Source: JBKHBT01 sp046542255
GTDB lineage: Bacteria > UBP14 > UBA6098 > JBKHBT01
Direction of reading: 5' to 3'
DNA length: 32,350 nucleotides
Assembly: GCA_046542255.1 (NCBI GenBank)
Contig: JBKHBT010000036.1
Span: 1-32,350, forward strand
Position numbers and translations under genes: made by a program
In this document: piece after piece, positions 8,167 through 15,926 of the stretch
How positions within the stretch are numbered: the first letter of the stretch is position 1
Layout of the letters: each line of letters opens with the position of its first letter
Notes under the pieces: generated by a model
Seen by the model: the letters and a program-made list of their open reading frames with translations, nothing else
Told to the model about the DNA's origin: nothing
The model's database searches: none

Positions 8167-9206
8167 TTTTTCACCGCCCCGTATTTTTTCGGCACTGTAT
8201 GCCTATCAATTATCGGAACGACCATATTCATAAGAAATATAGCAAAGCTGACACCTTCTGGATATGCGCCCCAGCGGCGAATTATCACCGTCAGAAGCCC
8301 ACATCCTATTCCGAAAATCCATCGGCCTTTCCTTGTAACTGGCGATGTAACCATATCGGTTGCCATAAATAGCGCACCCAACATAAGCCCGCCAGAGAAG
8401 AGCTGGAATGGAATATTTCCGCTTCCGAACCCTTCTACGCCGCCGAACATCCATCCAAATACTGCGACAGATGCAATATAGGAAAGTGGAATACGATAAT
8501 CTACAATACGCAAAGCTATTAGGAAGATGCCGCCGAGAAGTAGCGCTATCGCCGAAGTCTCGCCGATACATCCGCCAATCTTGCCGAAGAACATTGCAGG
8601 CCAGGCTTCGTAGAGATGTTCGACCGTTCTTTTAGCAAGCTCGATTTTCTCGGGAGCTGCATTTGCAAGGATATCGTTTCTTGCGAGTTTGAGTGCTGTC
8701 AAAGGCGTTGATCCGGTAACTGCATCCAGATTGCCCGATGCTGAAAAACCGGCCAATGTTCCATCTTTTGGTACCAGCCATTTGGTCGTCATTCGAACCG
8801 GGAAGGAAATCATAAGAAAGATTCTGCCGGCAAGTGCGGGATTGAAGATATTATATCCCAGTCCGCCAAAAGCCTGCTTTGCAATAGCAATCGCAAAAAT
8901 TGAACCAATAACTGGTATCCACCATGGTACATCGGGCGGAATATTGAATGCCAGAAGCATCCCTGTCAGAACAGCCGAGCCATCAAAGGCCTCGAGTTTG
9001 ACCTTGCGAAGCTTCTGAATAACTGCTTCTGTAATAACTGCCGTAGCAATCGCAACCAGCGTTAGCCAGAGCGGCCTTGCGCCATAGAGATAAATCGACA
9101 TAATCCATGCCGGAAGGAGTGCAATCACGACAGCGTACATTATCCTTTTGACATCGGTTTTGTTTTTAATATGTGGTGATAGGGAAACATAAAGTTTGTT
9201 TTCCAT
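8163..9206 (-). CDS. rnfD: Rnf electron-transport complex subunit D (flavoprotein)
   Basis: A 347-residue polytopic membrane protein of the NqrB/RnfD family. It opens 'LYVSLSPHIKNKTDVKRIMY', has 'GGLGYNIFNPALAGRIFLM' in the middle, and carries the FMN phosphothreonine motif 'LDAVTGSTPLTALK'. The C-terminal half has 'ATDMVTSPVTRKGRWIFGIG' and 'EGVSFAIFLMNMVVPIID', both typical. RnfD passes electrons through membrane flavins and is part of the ion-pumping core. The ATG overlaps the rnfC TAA by one base, with AAGGGGAAAT serving as the Shine-Dalgarno. Confidence 0.96.
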   Translation of the reverse strand: MENKLYVSLSPHIKNKTDVKRIMYAVVIALLPAWIMSIYLYGARPLWLTLVAIATAVITEAVIQKLRKVKLEAFDGSAVLTGMLLAFNIPPDVPWWIPVIGSIFAIAIAKQAFGGLGYNIFNPALAGRIFLMISFPVRMTTKWLVPKDGTLAGFSASGNLDAVTGSTPLTALKLARNDILANAAPEKIELAKRTVEHLYEAWPAMFFGKIGGCIGETSAIALLLGGIFLIALRIVDYRIPLSYIASVAVFGWMFGGVEGFGSGNIPFQLFSGGLMLGALFMATDMVTSPVTRKGRWIFGIGCGLLTVIIRRWGAYPEGVSFAIFLMNMVVPIIDRHTVPKKYGAVKK

Positions 9207-10522
9207 TATTTCCCCTTTCTTTGCATAGCCATGATTTCCGCCTTTGCGCGCCTGACTCTATCGAGCAGCCTTCTATGGGATGGGCAGATATATTGGCAGG
9301 AGCCGCATTCGATACAGTCGAGTGCGCCCAGCTTTTGTGCCTCTTCCCATCTCTGGAGCCTTGAATTCTGTGCCAGCATTGTAGGCATAAGCCTGACCGG
9401 GCATATATCCACGCATTTGGCACATGATATACATGCGACCTCTTCATCACGCACTGCCATATCGCCCGGGAATACTAGAATTCCGGATGTTCCTTTTGTA
9501 ACCGGCACATCCAGGGATTTTTGTGCAAGGCCCATCATCGGGCCGCCGGATATCACTTTTCCTGGTTCTGCGGTTGTTCCACCGGCAGCTTCGATCAGGT
9601 CGCGATAAGGCGTGCCAATTCTCGCCAAAATATTCGCAGGATTCTTCACCAATGGGCCAGTAACTGTAACGACTCTTTCATAGAGCGGTTTGCCCAGTTT
9701 GGCAGCTTCGTAAAGTGCAACAGCAGTACCGACATTCTGTACGGCACAAGCCGCATCAAAAGGCAAGCACCCCGATGGAACCTGTCTTCCTGTGATAGCC
9801 TCGATAAGCTGCTTTTCTGCGCCCTGTGGGTATTTTACCTTAAGCTCTCCAATCGAGATATCTTTGCCAGATGCCTTTTCCTGAAGAACAGCGATTGCAT
9901 CCGGTTTATTTTTTTCGACACCTATCCAGGCTTTTTCTGTGTCATAGCCTTTTGCGAACATCAAAGAGCCATCTATTACCTCATCTGGCATCTCTATCAT
10001 AAGCCTGTAGTCAGCGGTAAGATATGGTTCGCATTCTGCTGCATTTAAAATGAATGTATCGATTTTTTTCTCTGGCGGCGGCGACAATTTGACAAAAGTC
10101 GGGAATGTAGCTCCGCCCATACCAGCCAATCCTGCTTCACGGCTGATATTTTTGATATCCTCTTTCGATAGTGAAAGCGGATCTTCGTGTTTTTCAAGAT
10201 ATTCTGGAGTATCCTTGCCATCGTTTTCTATGACCACAGTTGGCACATATCTTCCGAGCGGGTCGAGCATGTCTTTTATTGCCTTTACTTTGCCCGAAAC
10301 ACTGCTATGGATATGACATGATACAAAAGCTCCAGCCTCTCCGATCTTCTGCCCCATCTTGACTTCATCGCCTTTTTTGACAATAGGCTTTGCAGGTGCG
10401 CCAATATGCTGCGACAGTGGTATATAGACCACATCGGGAGCAGGCAATCTGGTGATTGCCGAATCCTTGGCCAGCTCTTTCATATCAGGAGGATGTACTC
10501 CGCCCTTAAAACTGAATGCCAT
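9206..10522 (-). CDS. rnfC: Rnf electron-transport complex subunit C
   Basis: A 438-residue peripheral subunit that binds NAD(H) and FMN on the cytoplasmic face. 'GGVHPPDMKELAKDSAI' starts the protein and is followed by a lipoyl-like barrel ('KGDEVKMGQKIGEAGAFVSC'). The Rossmann-like NAD/FMN domain has 'GLAGMGGATFPTFVKL' and 'LNAAECEPYLTADYRLM', and a SLBB region follows. Near the C-terminus two 4Fe-4S motifs are visible, 'CISCAKCVDICP' and 'CIECGSCQYICP'. It is the first gene of the operon and uses an AAGGAG Shine-Dalgarno. In the complete complex RnfB links RnfC to ferredoxin; that gene is missing from this operon. Confidence 0.96.
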   Translation of the reverse strand: MAFSFKGGVHPPDMKELAKDSAITRLPAPDVVYIPLSQHIGAPAKPIVKKGDEVKMGQKIGEAGAFVSCHIHSSVSGKVKAIKDMLDPLGRYVPTVVIENDGKDTPEYLEKHEDPLSLSKEDIKNISREAGLAGMGGATFPTFVKLSPPPEKKIDTFILNAAECEPYLTADYRLMIEMPDEVIDGSLMFAKGYDTEKAWIGVEKNKPDAIAVLQEKASGKDISIGELKVKYPQGAEKQLIEAITGRQVPSGCLPFDAACAVQNVGTAVALYEAAKLGKPLYERVVTVTGPLVKNPANILARIGTPYRDLIEAAGGTTAEPGKVISGGPMMGLAQKSLDVPVTKGTSGILVFPGDMAVRDEEVACISCAKCVDICPVRLMPTMLAQNSRLQRWEEAQKLGALDCIECGSCQYICPSHRRLLDRVRRAKAEIMAMQRKGK

Positions 10523-10892
10523 CTAACTCCTTTGCAAGTTTATTGTTATTTTTTCGACATTTATCATCGTTTTTTCCAAATCGCTATTTCTACTGCAAAA
10601 GCCTTTAGCCAAGGCTATTGGCTCTGTTTGCAAGCTTCTAACATCACGATAAAAGCTGCGATAATATTATTCGGCAAAGATACAAGCCGGGCATGATAAT
10701 GTCAAGTGCATTAGATAAAAAATTCACAAACTATATTTACTTAAGGCTGATGCTGGTAATAAGGCTAAGCTTAGGGAGGCAGGAAAGGATAGGGATTAGT
10801 TTTTTAGTTTGTGGGTATCAAAAATAGATCTGCATATAAATATATTTATTCCATGCTTTTAAGAAAAATAAGTGCTCTGGAGTAACTGCCAT
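10523..10892. other. rnf leader and AT-rich gap without a supported gene
   Basis: This holds the rnf promoter and leader. A 42-codon plus-strand frame starting at 10699 has no Shine-Dalgarno and no protein-like character, and it lies over the promoter. I found no rnfB, regulatory gene or clear RNA structure here. Confidence 0.5.
10677..10705 (-). promoter_or_regulatory. Probable promoter of the rnf operon
   Basis: On the minus strand a perfect TTGACA (10705-10700), a 17-base spacer and TATCTT (10682-10677). This predicts a start near 10670 and a leader of about 148 bases before rnfC. The same box pair, with a 16-base spacer, precedes the ArsR gene at 31901. Confidence 0.55.
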
Positions 10893-11045
10893 TTAGTCAT
10901 TTCGATATTTCTCGGCCTTGAGCATCCTGCTTCTGATTTCTTTTCTGGTGCTATAAAATGCCCTAAAAAGAATATCGATAAGTTCGTCTTCGGTAAGTTT
11001 ATGAATATTGTTATTTTCTTCTTTACTATTTTTTATAGTTTTCAT
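10893..11045 (-). CDS. Small basic/acidic protein of unknown function downstream of the sigma factor
   Basis: Fifty codons from ATG at 11045 to TAA at 10893. The peptide starts MKTIKNSKEENNNIHKLTED and continues into an amphipathic, charged helix with 'LIDILFRAFYSTRKEIRSRM'. Composition is protein-like and the frame follows the sigma-factor gene on the same strand by 87 bases. The Shine-Dalgarno is weak, which lowers confidence. It has no cysteines, no membrane segment and no zinc motif, so it is not a usual anti-sigma factor. I do not recognise a family. Confidence 0.45.
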   Translation of the reverse strand: MKTIKNSKEENNNIHKLTEDELIDILFRAFYSTRKEIRSRMLKAEKYRND

Positions 11046-11132
11046 TTTTATACCAGGTTTTATTTTTAACACTCACTATTATAAGCATGAAACTATACTT
11101 TTGTTGCAAATTATTTTGCTTTTTCAGTATTT

Positions 11133-11738
11133 TTAAAATACAAGTTCCTTGTTTAGAAAATTTCTAAACTTTTCCTTCAATCTATATCGCCTTGTTCTGA
11201 CACTAACTTCAGATATATCTAATACGCTTGCAATGTCATCATCAGGAAGTTTTTGTTCAAAAACAAGGTGCATAAACTTCTGTTCTTTAGGATTCAGATG
11301 ATCATCGAACTGATCCATAATTTCCGGCAATAGATCCAGTACCTGGTCGCCCATATTATAGGACATGAGATAATTTTCAATCTGTTTGAATAGCTCATTT
11401 TTCCTATTATCCGAAGCCAGCCAGGACCTAAATTGAAATTTGAGGCCATTGTGTATCCATGCCTGCAAGGTTTTATCGCTTTTGAGAAAATCCCTTAGAT
11501 TCGCCAGGTCATCCTTGAATAGTTTCATTGTGAAGTCTTGATAGATGTCTTCGATATCTGCCTGACAGCCGCCAGCAGACTTGACCCACATCGAAAGCTT
11601 GTAGCGCATAGGGAAGACCACGAAATTCATAAGAAGGTTCCAGGAATTCTCGTCCCTTTCGATGCAGAGCTTGACAAGTGATCTTCCACTTTGCCCGATA
11701 TCATCTTCAATTTTTTTTAGATATACCTTTTTACTCAA
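11133..11738 (-). CDS. ECF-type RNA polymerase sigma factor
   Basis: A 201-residue protein with the two-domain layout of small sigma-70 factors. A region-2-like helix contains 'QADIEDIYQDFTMKLF' (about residues 58-74). Region 4 (about 150-195) has the helix-turn-helix 'LPDDDIASVLDISEVSVRTRR' preceded by 'LNPKEQKFMHLVFEQ'. It should direct polymerase to a dedicated promoter set. The start is TTG at 11738, preceded by AGGGG with an 8-base gap; no better ATG keeps region 2 intact. No anti-sigma factor with a membrane helix lies next to it. Its targets cannot be deduced here. Confidence 0.8.
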   Translation of the reverse strand: MSKKVYLKKIEDDIGQSGRSLVKLCIERDENSWNLLMNFVVFPMRYKLSMWVKSAGGCQADIEDIYQDFTMKLFKDDLANLRDFLKSDKTLQAWIHNGLKFQFRSWLASDNRKNELFKQIENYLMSYNMGDQVLDLLPEIMDQFDDHLNPKEQKFMHLVFEQKLPDDDIASVLDISEVSVRTRRYRLKEKFRNFLNKELVF

Positions 11739-11949
11739 GCCTCAAACCCCTAATTACAAAACCATTAAGCTATGCAAAAACATCACCGTAACATAATATA
11801 ATAGCAAATATTATTGATTATGCAATAAAAATTATATATACAGCATAATTCTTTAATCTAATTATAGACTAAATTGTTTCATGCTGGGCAAAATATATGA
11901 TATTTTAGTTTTTTGTATAAATATTTTAGTTAGTCTGGGTAGTAAGTGA

Positions 11950-13533
11950 TTATTTAATAAATATTGCCCGGCTCAATATTTCTCCATCTATACCAATTAG
12001 GTATATTCCCGATGGCAAGTCTGCGTCTGGAATCCATTTTGCTGTTTTTGCATTTCTAAATTGGATTTCATCTATGATTTTGCCATCTATTGCATAGATA
12101 TTGATCGTGGCATTTGGTATCATTCTATTGAATTCTAGCTCGCAGGCACTATTGAAGGGATTTGGCAGTATTTTCATCATTGTTAGTTTTTGAGGCTTAT
12201 CGATTGGGTTTTCTTCTATCGATTCATCGCGGCTAAGTGCAATATCTATATCGAAAGGTACTCCCCTTTCTATGCTGATATCGATGTATTTATCATGATA
12301 ACCTTCAGCAGATATCCAAAGATTATAATCACCGGCCATAATCAGCCTATAATGTGCGCCATGAAGGCTATCTGTATATCTGGGATCCGTATAGCCTTCG
12401 CGGTAGCGGCCTTCTATCTCGATACGTGCCCTTATCGGTTCACCAGTGGTCGAATCGTAAACATGCGCGCGAAGGATCTCATCATCGAGCGTTCTCTGGA
12501 AAAGATATTCCAGGCCATTATAATGATTCCGCTTTTGCCATTCAACGATTTCCCATGGCGGTTGTGTTTCGGTACCTATTTCTGTCATAAAGGCGAGAGT
12601 GGCGTTTCTGTAGTATTCCCAATCGGTTGAATTGCCGTGCATCCTTTGCCCTATTTGATGGATATAAACTCCGTGTTCTCTCTTTCGCAAAGTCGATGCA
12701 TATCGCATCGCAATATATGCATTCCTATCCTGGTCAGGGCAGATTATGGTGTCCTGATATTTATATGGATAAATCACCTTTTCGTTGAACATGCCACTCG
12801 CCGATGAATGGTACCAGATGCTGAATGTAAAATTTTCTCTTTCACAAAGCCTTATCATCGCCTGCGTCTCCTGCTCGCTGGCCGGCGATGGGCCACGATA
12901 GAAAGATGAATGCATCTCATCGACAGCATCCGGGCCATCCCAATTATATGGAAAATTGCGATTTAGATCGACACCATCGGTATCATTGGCATGATAGAAG
13001 ACATAATTGAAAACTCCATCTTCATTATTATCGCGTTTATTCTTGCGGAAAGTATAATCCAATCCTTCCATGACGACCTGATAGCCTTCCGGATTTACGA
13101 TTGGTACGATCCATATTTCGTAATTATCGACAAAACGTGTCGGTTCGTCTTCGATGCCATAGGCTGCCGCCAGCGTTTCGGCCAAAAATTGGCAAACATT
13201 TGTGCCAACGATTTCTTCGGCATGGATGCTGCCATTTACCATAACCGTGATTTCATCTTCATCTACTGCTGGATTATCGGATATTTTCAATGCCCAGATT
13301 GGAAGGCTATCGCGAGTGGAAAAGCCCAGTGATTCTGCAATACATATATCCGAATTTTCATCGGCAAAATCTGAAAGCCAGTCCATTACTTCATAATAGT
13401 CTGGATAATCATGGTAGTAATAAGTATGTAATTCATCGAGATTCTGCATTATGCTTTTGCCATCGGCAATAAGAAAACCGATCGCAAAGAAGGCCATTAA
13501 AACAATAATACTGATTATTTGGTATTTTCTCAT
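11950..13533 (-). CDS. Secreted M14 zinc carboxypeptidase with C-terminal sorting module
   Basis: A 527-residue exported protein. A signal peptide covers about residues 1-24. The M14 peptidase domain (about 35-345) shows the zinc ligands H104 and E107 in 'GSIHAEE' and H242 in 'WYHSSASG', the substrate-binding 'DLNRNFP' (R192), and the catalytic glutamate E318 in 'FMTEIGTE'. A carboxypeptidase-regulatory-like beta domain follows (about 350-430). The last 85 residues begin 'ILPNPFNSACELEF' and end in 'LPSGIYLIGIDG', the Ig-like C-terminal module used for secretion or surface anchoring in FCB-group bacteria. It is likely a digestive extracellular peptidase. The ATG follows AAAGGGAG. A promoter is visible at 13562-13590. 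Confidence 0.92.
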   Translation of the reverse strand: MRKYQIISIIVLMAFFAIGFLIADGKSIMQNLDELHTYYYHDYPDYYEVMDWLSDFADENSDICIAESLGFSTRDSLPIWALKISDNPAVDEDEITVMVNGSIHAEEIVGTNVCQFLAETLAAAYGIEDEPTRFVDNYEIWIVPIVNPEGYQVVMEGLDYTFRKNKRDNNEDGVFNYVFYHANDTDGVDLNRNFPYNWDGPDAVDEMHSSFYRGPSPASEQETQAMIRLCERENFTFSIWYHSSASGMFNEKVIYPYKYQDTIICPDQDRNAYIAMRYASTLRKREHGVYIHQIGQRMHGNSTDWEYYRNATLAFMTEIGTETQPPWEIVEWQKRNHYNGLEYLFQRTLDDEILRAHVYDSTTGEPIRARIEIEGRYREGYTDPRYTDSLHGAHYRLIMAGDYNLWISAEGYHDKYIDISIERGVPFDIDIALSRDESIEENPIDKPQKLTMMKILPNPFNSACELEFNRMIPNATINIYAIDGKIIDEIQFRNAKTAKWIPDADLPSGIYLIGIDGEILSRAIFIK

Positions 13534-13561
13534 TATTCTCCCTTTTTATTTTCACATTAGC

Positions 13562-13590
13562 AATATAAGACATCTTATCCCAAAATACAA
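13562..13590 (-). promoter_or_regulatory. Probable promoter of the M14 carboxypeptidase gene
   Basis: Minus strand TTGTAT (13590-13585), 17-base spacer, TATATT (13567-13562). It predicts a leader of about 22 bases that just contains the Shine-Dalgarno. Confidence 0.5.
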
Positions 13591-13637
13591 ATATTATTGA
13601 ATTTCTCGCTATATTGGCCTGCAATATAAGTAAATAT

Positions 13638-13665
13638 TTGATATTCTGGAAAAGCTTTGTATATT
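13638..13665 (+). promoter_or_regulatory. Probable promoter of the Mut7-C/endonuclease V operon
   Basis: TTGATA (13638-13643), 16-base spacer, TATATT (13660-13665). The predicted start lies only about 7 bases before the ATG at 13680, so the message would be nearly leaderless, in keeping with the absence of a Shine-Dalgarno. It is divergent from the promoter of the M14 gene. Confidence 0.45.
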
Positions 13666-13679
13666 ATAGATTACTAGAT

Positions 13680-14150
13680 ATGGAGAAGAAACCTAAATTT
13701 GTTTGCGATGTAATGCTGGGCCGGCTGGCAAAATGGCTACGTATGCTCGGATACGACACACTATATAGAAATGACTATGACGATTACGAACTTCTCAAAA
13801 TCGCCATCCAAACAGAAAGGACACTTCTGACTCGCGATACGAAGCTTTACGAGATTTCGGGAAGTAAGAGGGCGTTTTTTATAAGCTCGGAAATTATAGA
13901 AGACCAGCTTCGCGAAATGTTCGAGATTTGGGATTTGGATAGAAAGCCCAAATTGCAAATATGCCCGGTTTGCAATGAAATAATTGTAGCAGTAGAGAAA
14001 AAATCATCTGTGCGAGGCAAGGTTCCCAAATATACATACAAAACTCATGACGATTTTTATATCTGCCAAAATTGTGGCAAGGTCTATTGGCATGGTTCCC
14101 ATAGCAAGCTTGCCGATAATTTTTTGATGGAGCTTGATGAAAATCAATAA
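13680..14150 (+). CDS. Mut7-C RNase-fold protein with zinc ribbon
   Basis: A 156-residue soluble protein. Residues 1-90 match the Mut7-C (PIN-like RNase) domain, with 'FVCDVMLGRLAKWLRMLGYD' and 'LLTRDTKLYE' carrying the acidic residues of the PIN active site. Residues about 97-150 form a zinc ribbon with paired cysteines 'ICPVCNE' and 'ICQNCGKVYWHGSH'. The domain is predicted to be an RNA-cleaving enzyme, although its biological substrate is not established. I chose the ATG at 13680 because an upstream in-frame ATG at 13614 would place 22 non-homologous residues across the promoter. The gene end overlaps the endonuclease V start by 14 bases. Confidence 0.85.
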   Translation: MEKKPKFVCDVMLGRLAKWLRMLGYDTLYRNDYDDYELLKIAIQTERTLLTRDTKLYEISGSKRAFFISSEIIEDQLREMFEIWDLDRKPKLQICPVCNEIIVAVEKKSSVRGKVPKYTYKTHDDFYICQNCGKVYWHGSHSKLADNFLMELDENQ

Positions 14151-14832
14151 GATTCATGATTGGAACATAACATTCAAAAAGGCGGCCGGCATCCAAAGAG
14201 AGCTTGCCCGAGCTGTTGTAACTACTGGCACTCCGAAAAATGTCGAGCTTATCGGTGGTGTCGATATGGCATATGATAAAGCCACCGACCAGGCATTTGC
14301 ATCTCTGGTAATTCTGGAATATCCCAGTTTGAAAGTTATCGAAGTGATATGCCGTGCTGGAATTATCAGTTTGCCATATGTGTCTGGGTATTTGAGTTTT
14401 CGCGAGGCGCCACTTATATTAGATATGCTCGAGCATCTCGATGATCTTGCCAATGTCGGCGAAATAGATTTGCTCTATATCGATGGCCAGGGAATCGCCC
14501 ATCCCAGAGGGCTTGGGCTGGCTTCACATATCGGCCTATTTCTCGATATTCCTGTTATAGGCTGCGCCAAAAGCAGGCTTGTGGGGTATTTCGAAGAGCC
14601 TGGCCCCGAAAAAGGTGATTATTCAAAATTATGGTATAAAGACAAAGTAGTCGGCAATGTGCTAAGGACAAGAGACAATACCAAACCGATTTTTGTATCG
14701 CCGGGCAATAGAATATCTATCGAGCAAGCGAGAATATGGACACTTAATGTATCCAGGAAATACAAAATACCAGTCCCGACAAGGCTGGCTGACAAAGAAG
14801 TCGCAAAATTCAAGAAAAGGGTACTACCATGA
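14137..14832 (+). CDS. nfi: Endonuclease V (deoxyinosine 3'-endonuclease)
   Basis: A 231-residue enzyme that nicks DNA on the 3' side of deaminated bases, mainly deoxyinosine. All core motifs are present: 'GGVDMAYD' (first catalytic Asp), 'YVSGYLSFREAPL' (catalytic Glu), 'LYIDGQGIAHPRGLGLASHIG' and 'IGCAKSRLVG', then 'LRTRDNTKPIFVSPGNRIS' near the C-terminus. In the usual 'Y.PG.LSFRE' wedge motif the Pro is a Ser here. The ATG at 14137 is preferred over the adjacent TTG at 14134. The gene overlaps both its upstream and downstream neighbours, so it sits inside a compact operon. Confidence 0.95.
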   Translation: MKINKIHDWNITFKKAAGIQRELARAVVTTGTPKNVELIGGVDMAYDKATDQAFASLVILEYPSLKVIEVICRAGIISLPYVSGYLSFREAPLILDMLEHLDDLANVGEIDLLYIDGQGIAHPRGLGLASHIGLFLDIPVIGCAKSRLVGYFEEPGPEKGDYSKLWYKDKVVGNVLRTRDNTKPIFVSPGNRISIEQARIWTLNVSRKYKIPVPTRLADKEVAKFKKRVLP

Positions 14833-15926
14833 AATTAAAACCTAAAAACAGAATAACAATACTTTTATTTGCACTATCTACCTTGATAATATCACTATTT
14901 GCAAGAAATTCGTCCTATCAGCAATCTTATGTGGAATATTTCAATGATATTAGCGTGGTTGAAATCCATAATTTGACCGGAATGATTCAGCTTCGAAATG
15001 CCGAAAGCAGTACCGAAGTCGAGATGAAAGCACTCGCCTTTTTCGATGCTGGCGAATTGGAAAAATCTCGAAAACTCATCGAAGGCACTTCTTTGAAAGT
15101 CTATAAAAAGAACGATACAATGATGGTTTTTTCTATTTTGCCAGTCGATAAGATTGATAAAATTCATATGCGCGAGCTTCGCAATCCTTTTACTAAAAAA
15201 TATAATGTCGAATATCAAAATAAAAATATAATGATTACTCCGCGCTCTGGTATCGAACATTTTATCGATTTTACATTGAGCGTACCCGAATCCGTAGAAG
15301 TAAGATGCTTATGCCCTACCGCAAAAATAGAGCTTGAAGCGATTGATTTCAATACCAGATTCGAAGGCGAATTTTTCGAGTTTTCTGGAAATATTGACGA
15401 AAATGGCAGTATGGATATTATTTCTGATAAGTCAAAAGGCGAGCTTAAAAATATTTTTGGCAAATTCCATATCAAATCAAAAGAAAATAATAGTATTTCT
15501 CTAAAAGGCAATCTATCCGGCAATATCGATATCGAAATTGGGAATGGAGAGGTCTTTATCGAAAATATTGTAGCACCTAAAGTTCTATCGGTGAATCAAA
15601 AAGCTGGCAGATTCGTTTTTTCTGGCAATTGCCCGGATAGCTCTTTTATATTATTTAACGATGTTACGGCGCAATTCGATTTAATTGAATCTGGTAAAAT
15701 GAAAATTATTAGTAAAGCCGGAAATATCGAACTTTTTTCTCGAGTAAATACTTTCGATTATTTGGATATTGCTGTTCAAAGGGAAGAAGTTGAATATAAA
15801 TTGCCCAAAACATATAAAATCGAAGGAAATGGTAAAAATTTTATTGCCAAAAAGGATAATTTTGGCGATAATAGATTATTAATTAGGTCTTCGGAAACAG
15901 AAATAGAAATCGAAGTATTTGAATAA
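14829..15926 (+). CDS. Exported protein of unknown function, DUF4097-like beta-rich repeats
   Basis: A 365-residue protein that starts four bases inside the endonuclease V gene. Residues about 8-26 form an export signal ('ITILLFALSTLIISLFA'), with no lipobox cysteine. The rest is rich in short beta strands with recurring patterns such as 'IEIHNLTGMIQLRNAE' near residue 45 and 'GNIDIEIGNGEVFIENI' near residue 235. These resemble the stacked strands of DUF4097/DUF2807-type putative adhesin domains, where 'G.I.I....G.I.I' repeats build a beta helix. It has no enzyme motif. Location is probably periplasmic or outer surface. The family name is tentative. Confidence 0.65.
   Translation: MKLKPKNRITILLFALSTLIISLFARNSSYQQSYVEYFNDISVVEIHNLTGMIQLRNAESSTEVEMKALAFFDAGELEKSRKLIEGTSLKVYKKNDTMMVFSILPVDKIDKIHMRELRNPFTKKYNVEYQNKNIMITPRSGIEHFIDFTLSVPESVEVRCLCPTAKIELEAIDFNTRFEGEFFEFSGNIDENGSMDIISDKSKGELKNIFGKFHIKSKENNSISLKGNLSGNIDIEIGNGEVFIENIVAPKVLSVNQKAGRFVFSGNCPDSSFILFNDVTAQFDLIESGKMKIISKAGNIELFSRVNTFDYLDIAVQREEVEYKLPKTYKIEGNGKNFIAKKDNFGDNRLLIRSSETEIEIEVFE

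Noticed and set aside
10699..10827. 42-codon plus-strand frame
   Set aside because: No Shine-Dalgarno, and it begins within the predicted rnf promoter.
10872..11069. 65-codon plus-strand frame
   Set aside because: It is antisense to the better-supported 50-codon minus-strand ORF and reads as low-complexity Phe/Ile at its end.
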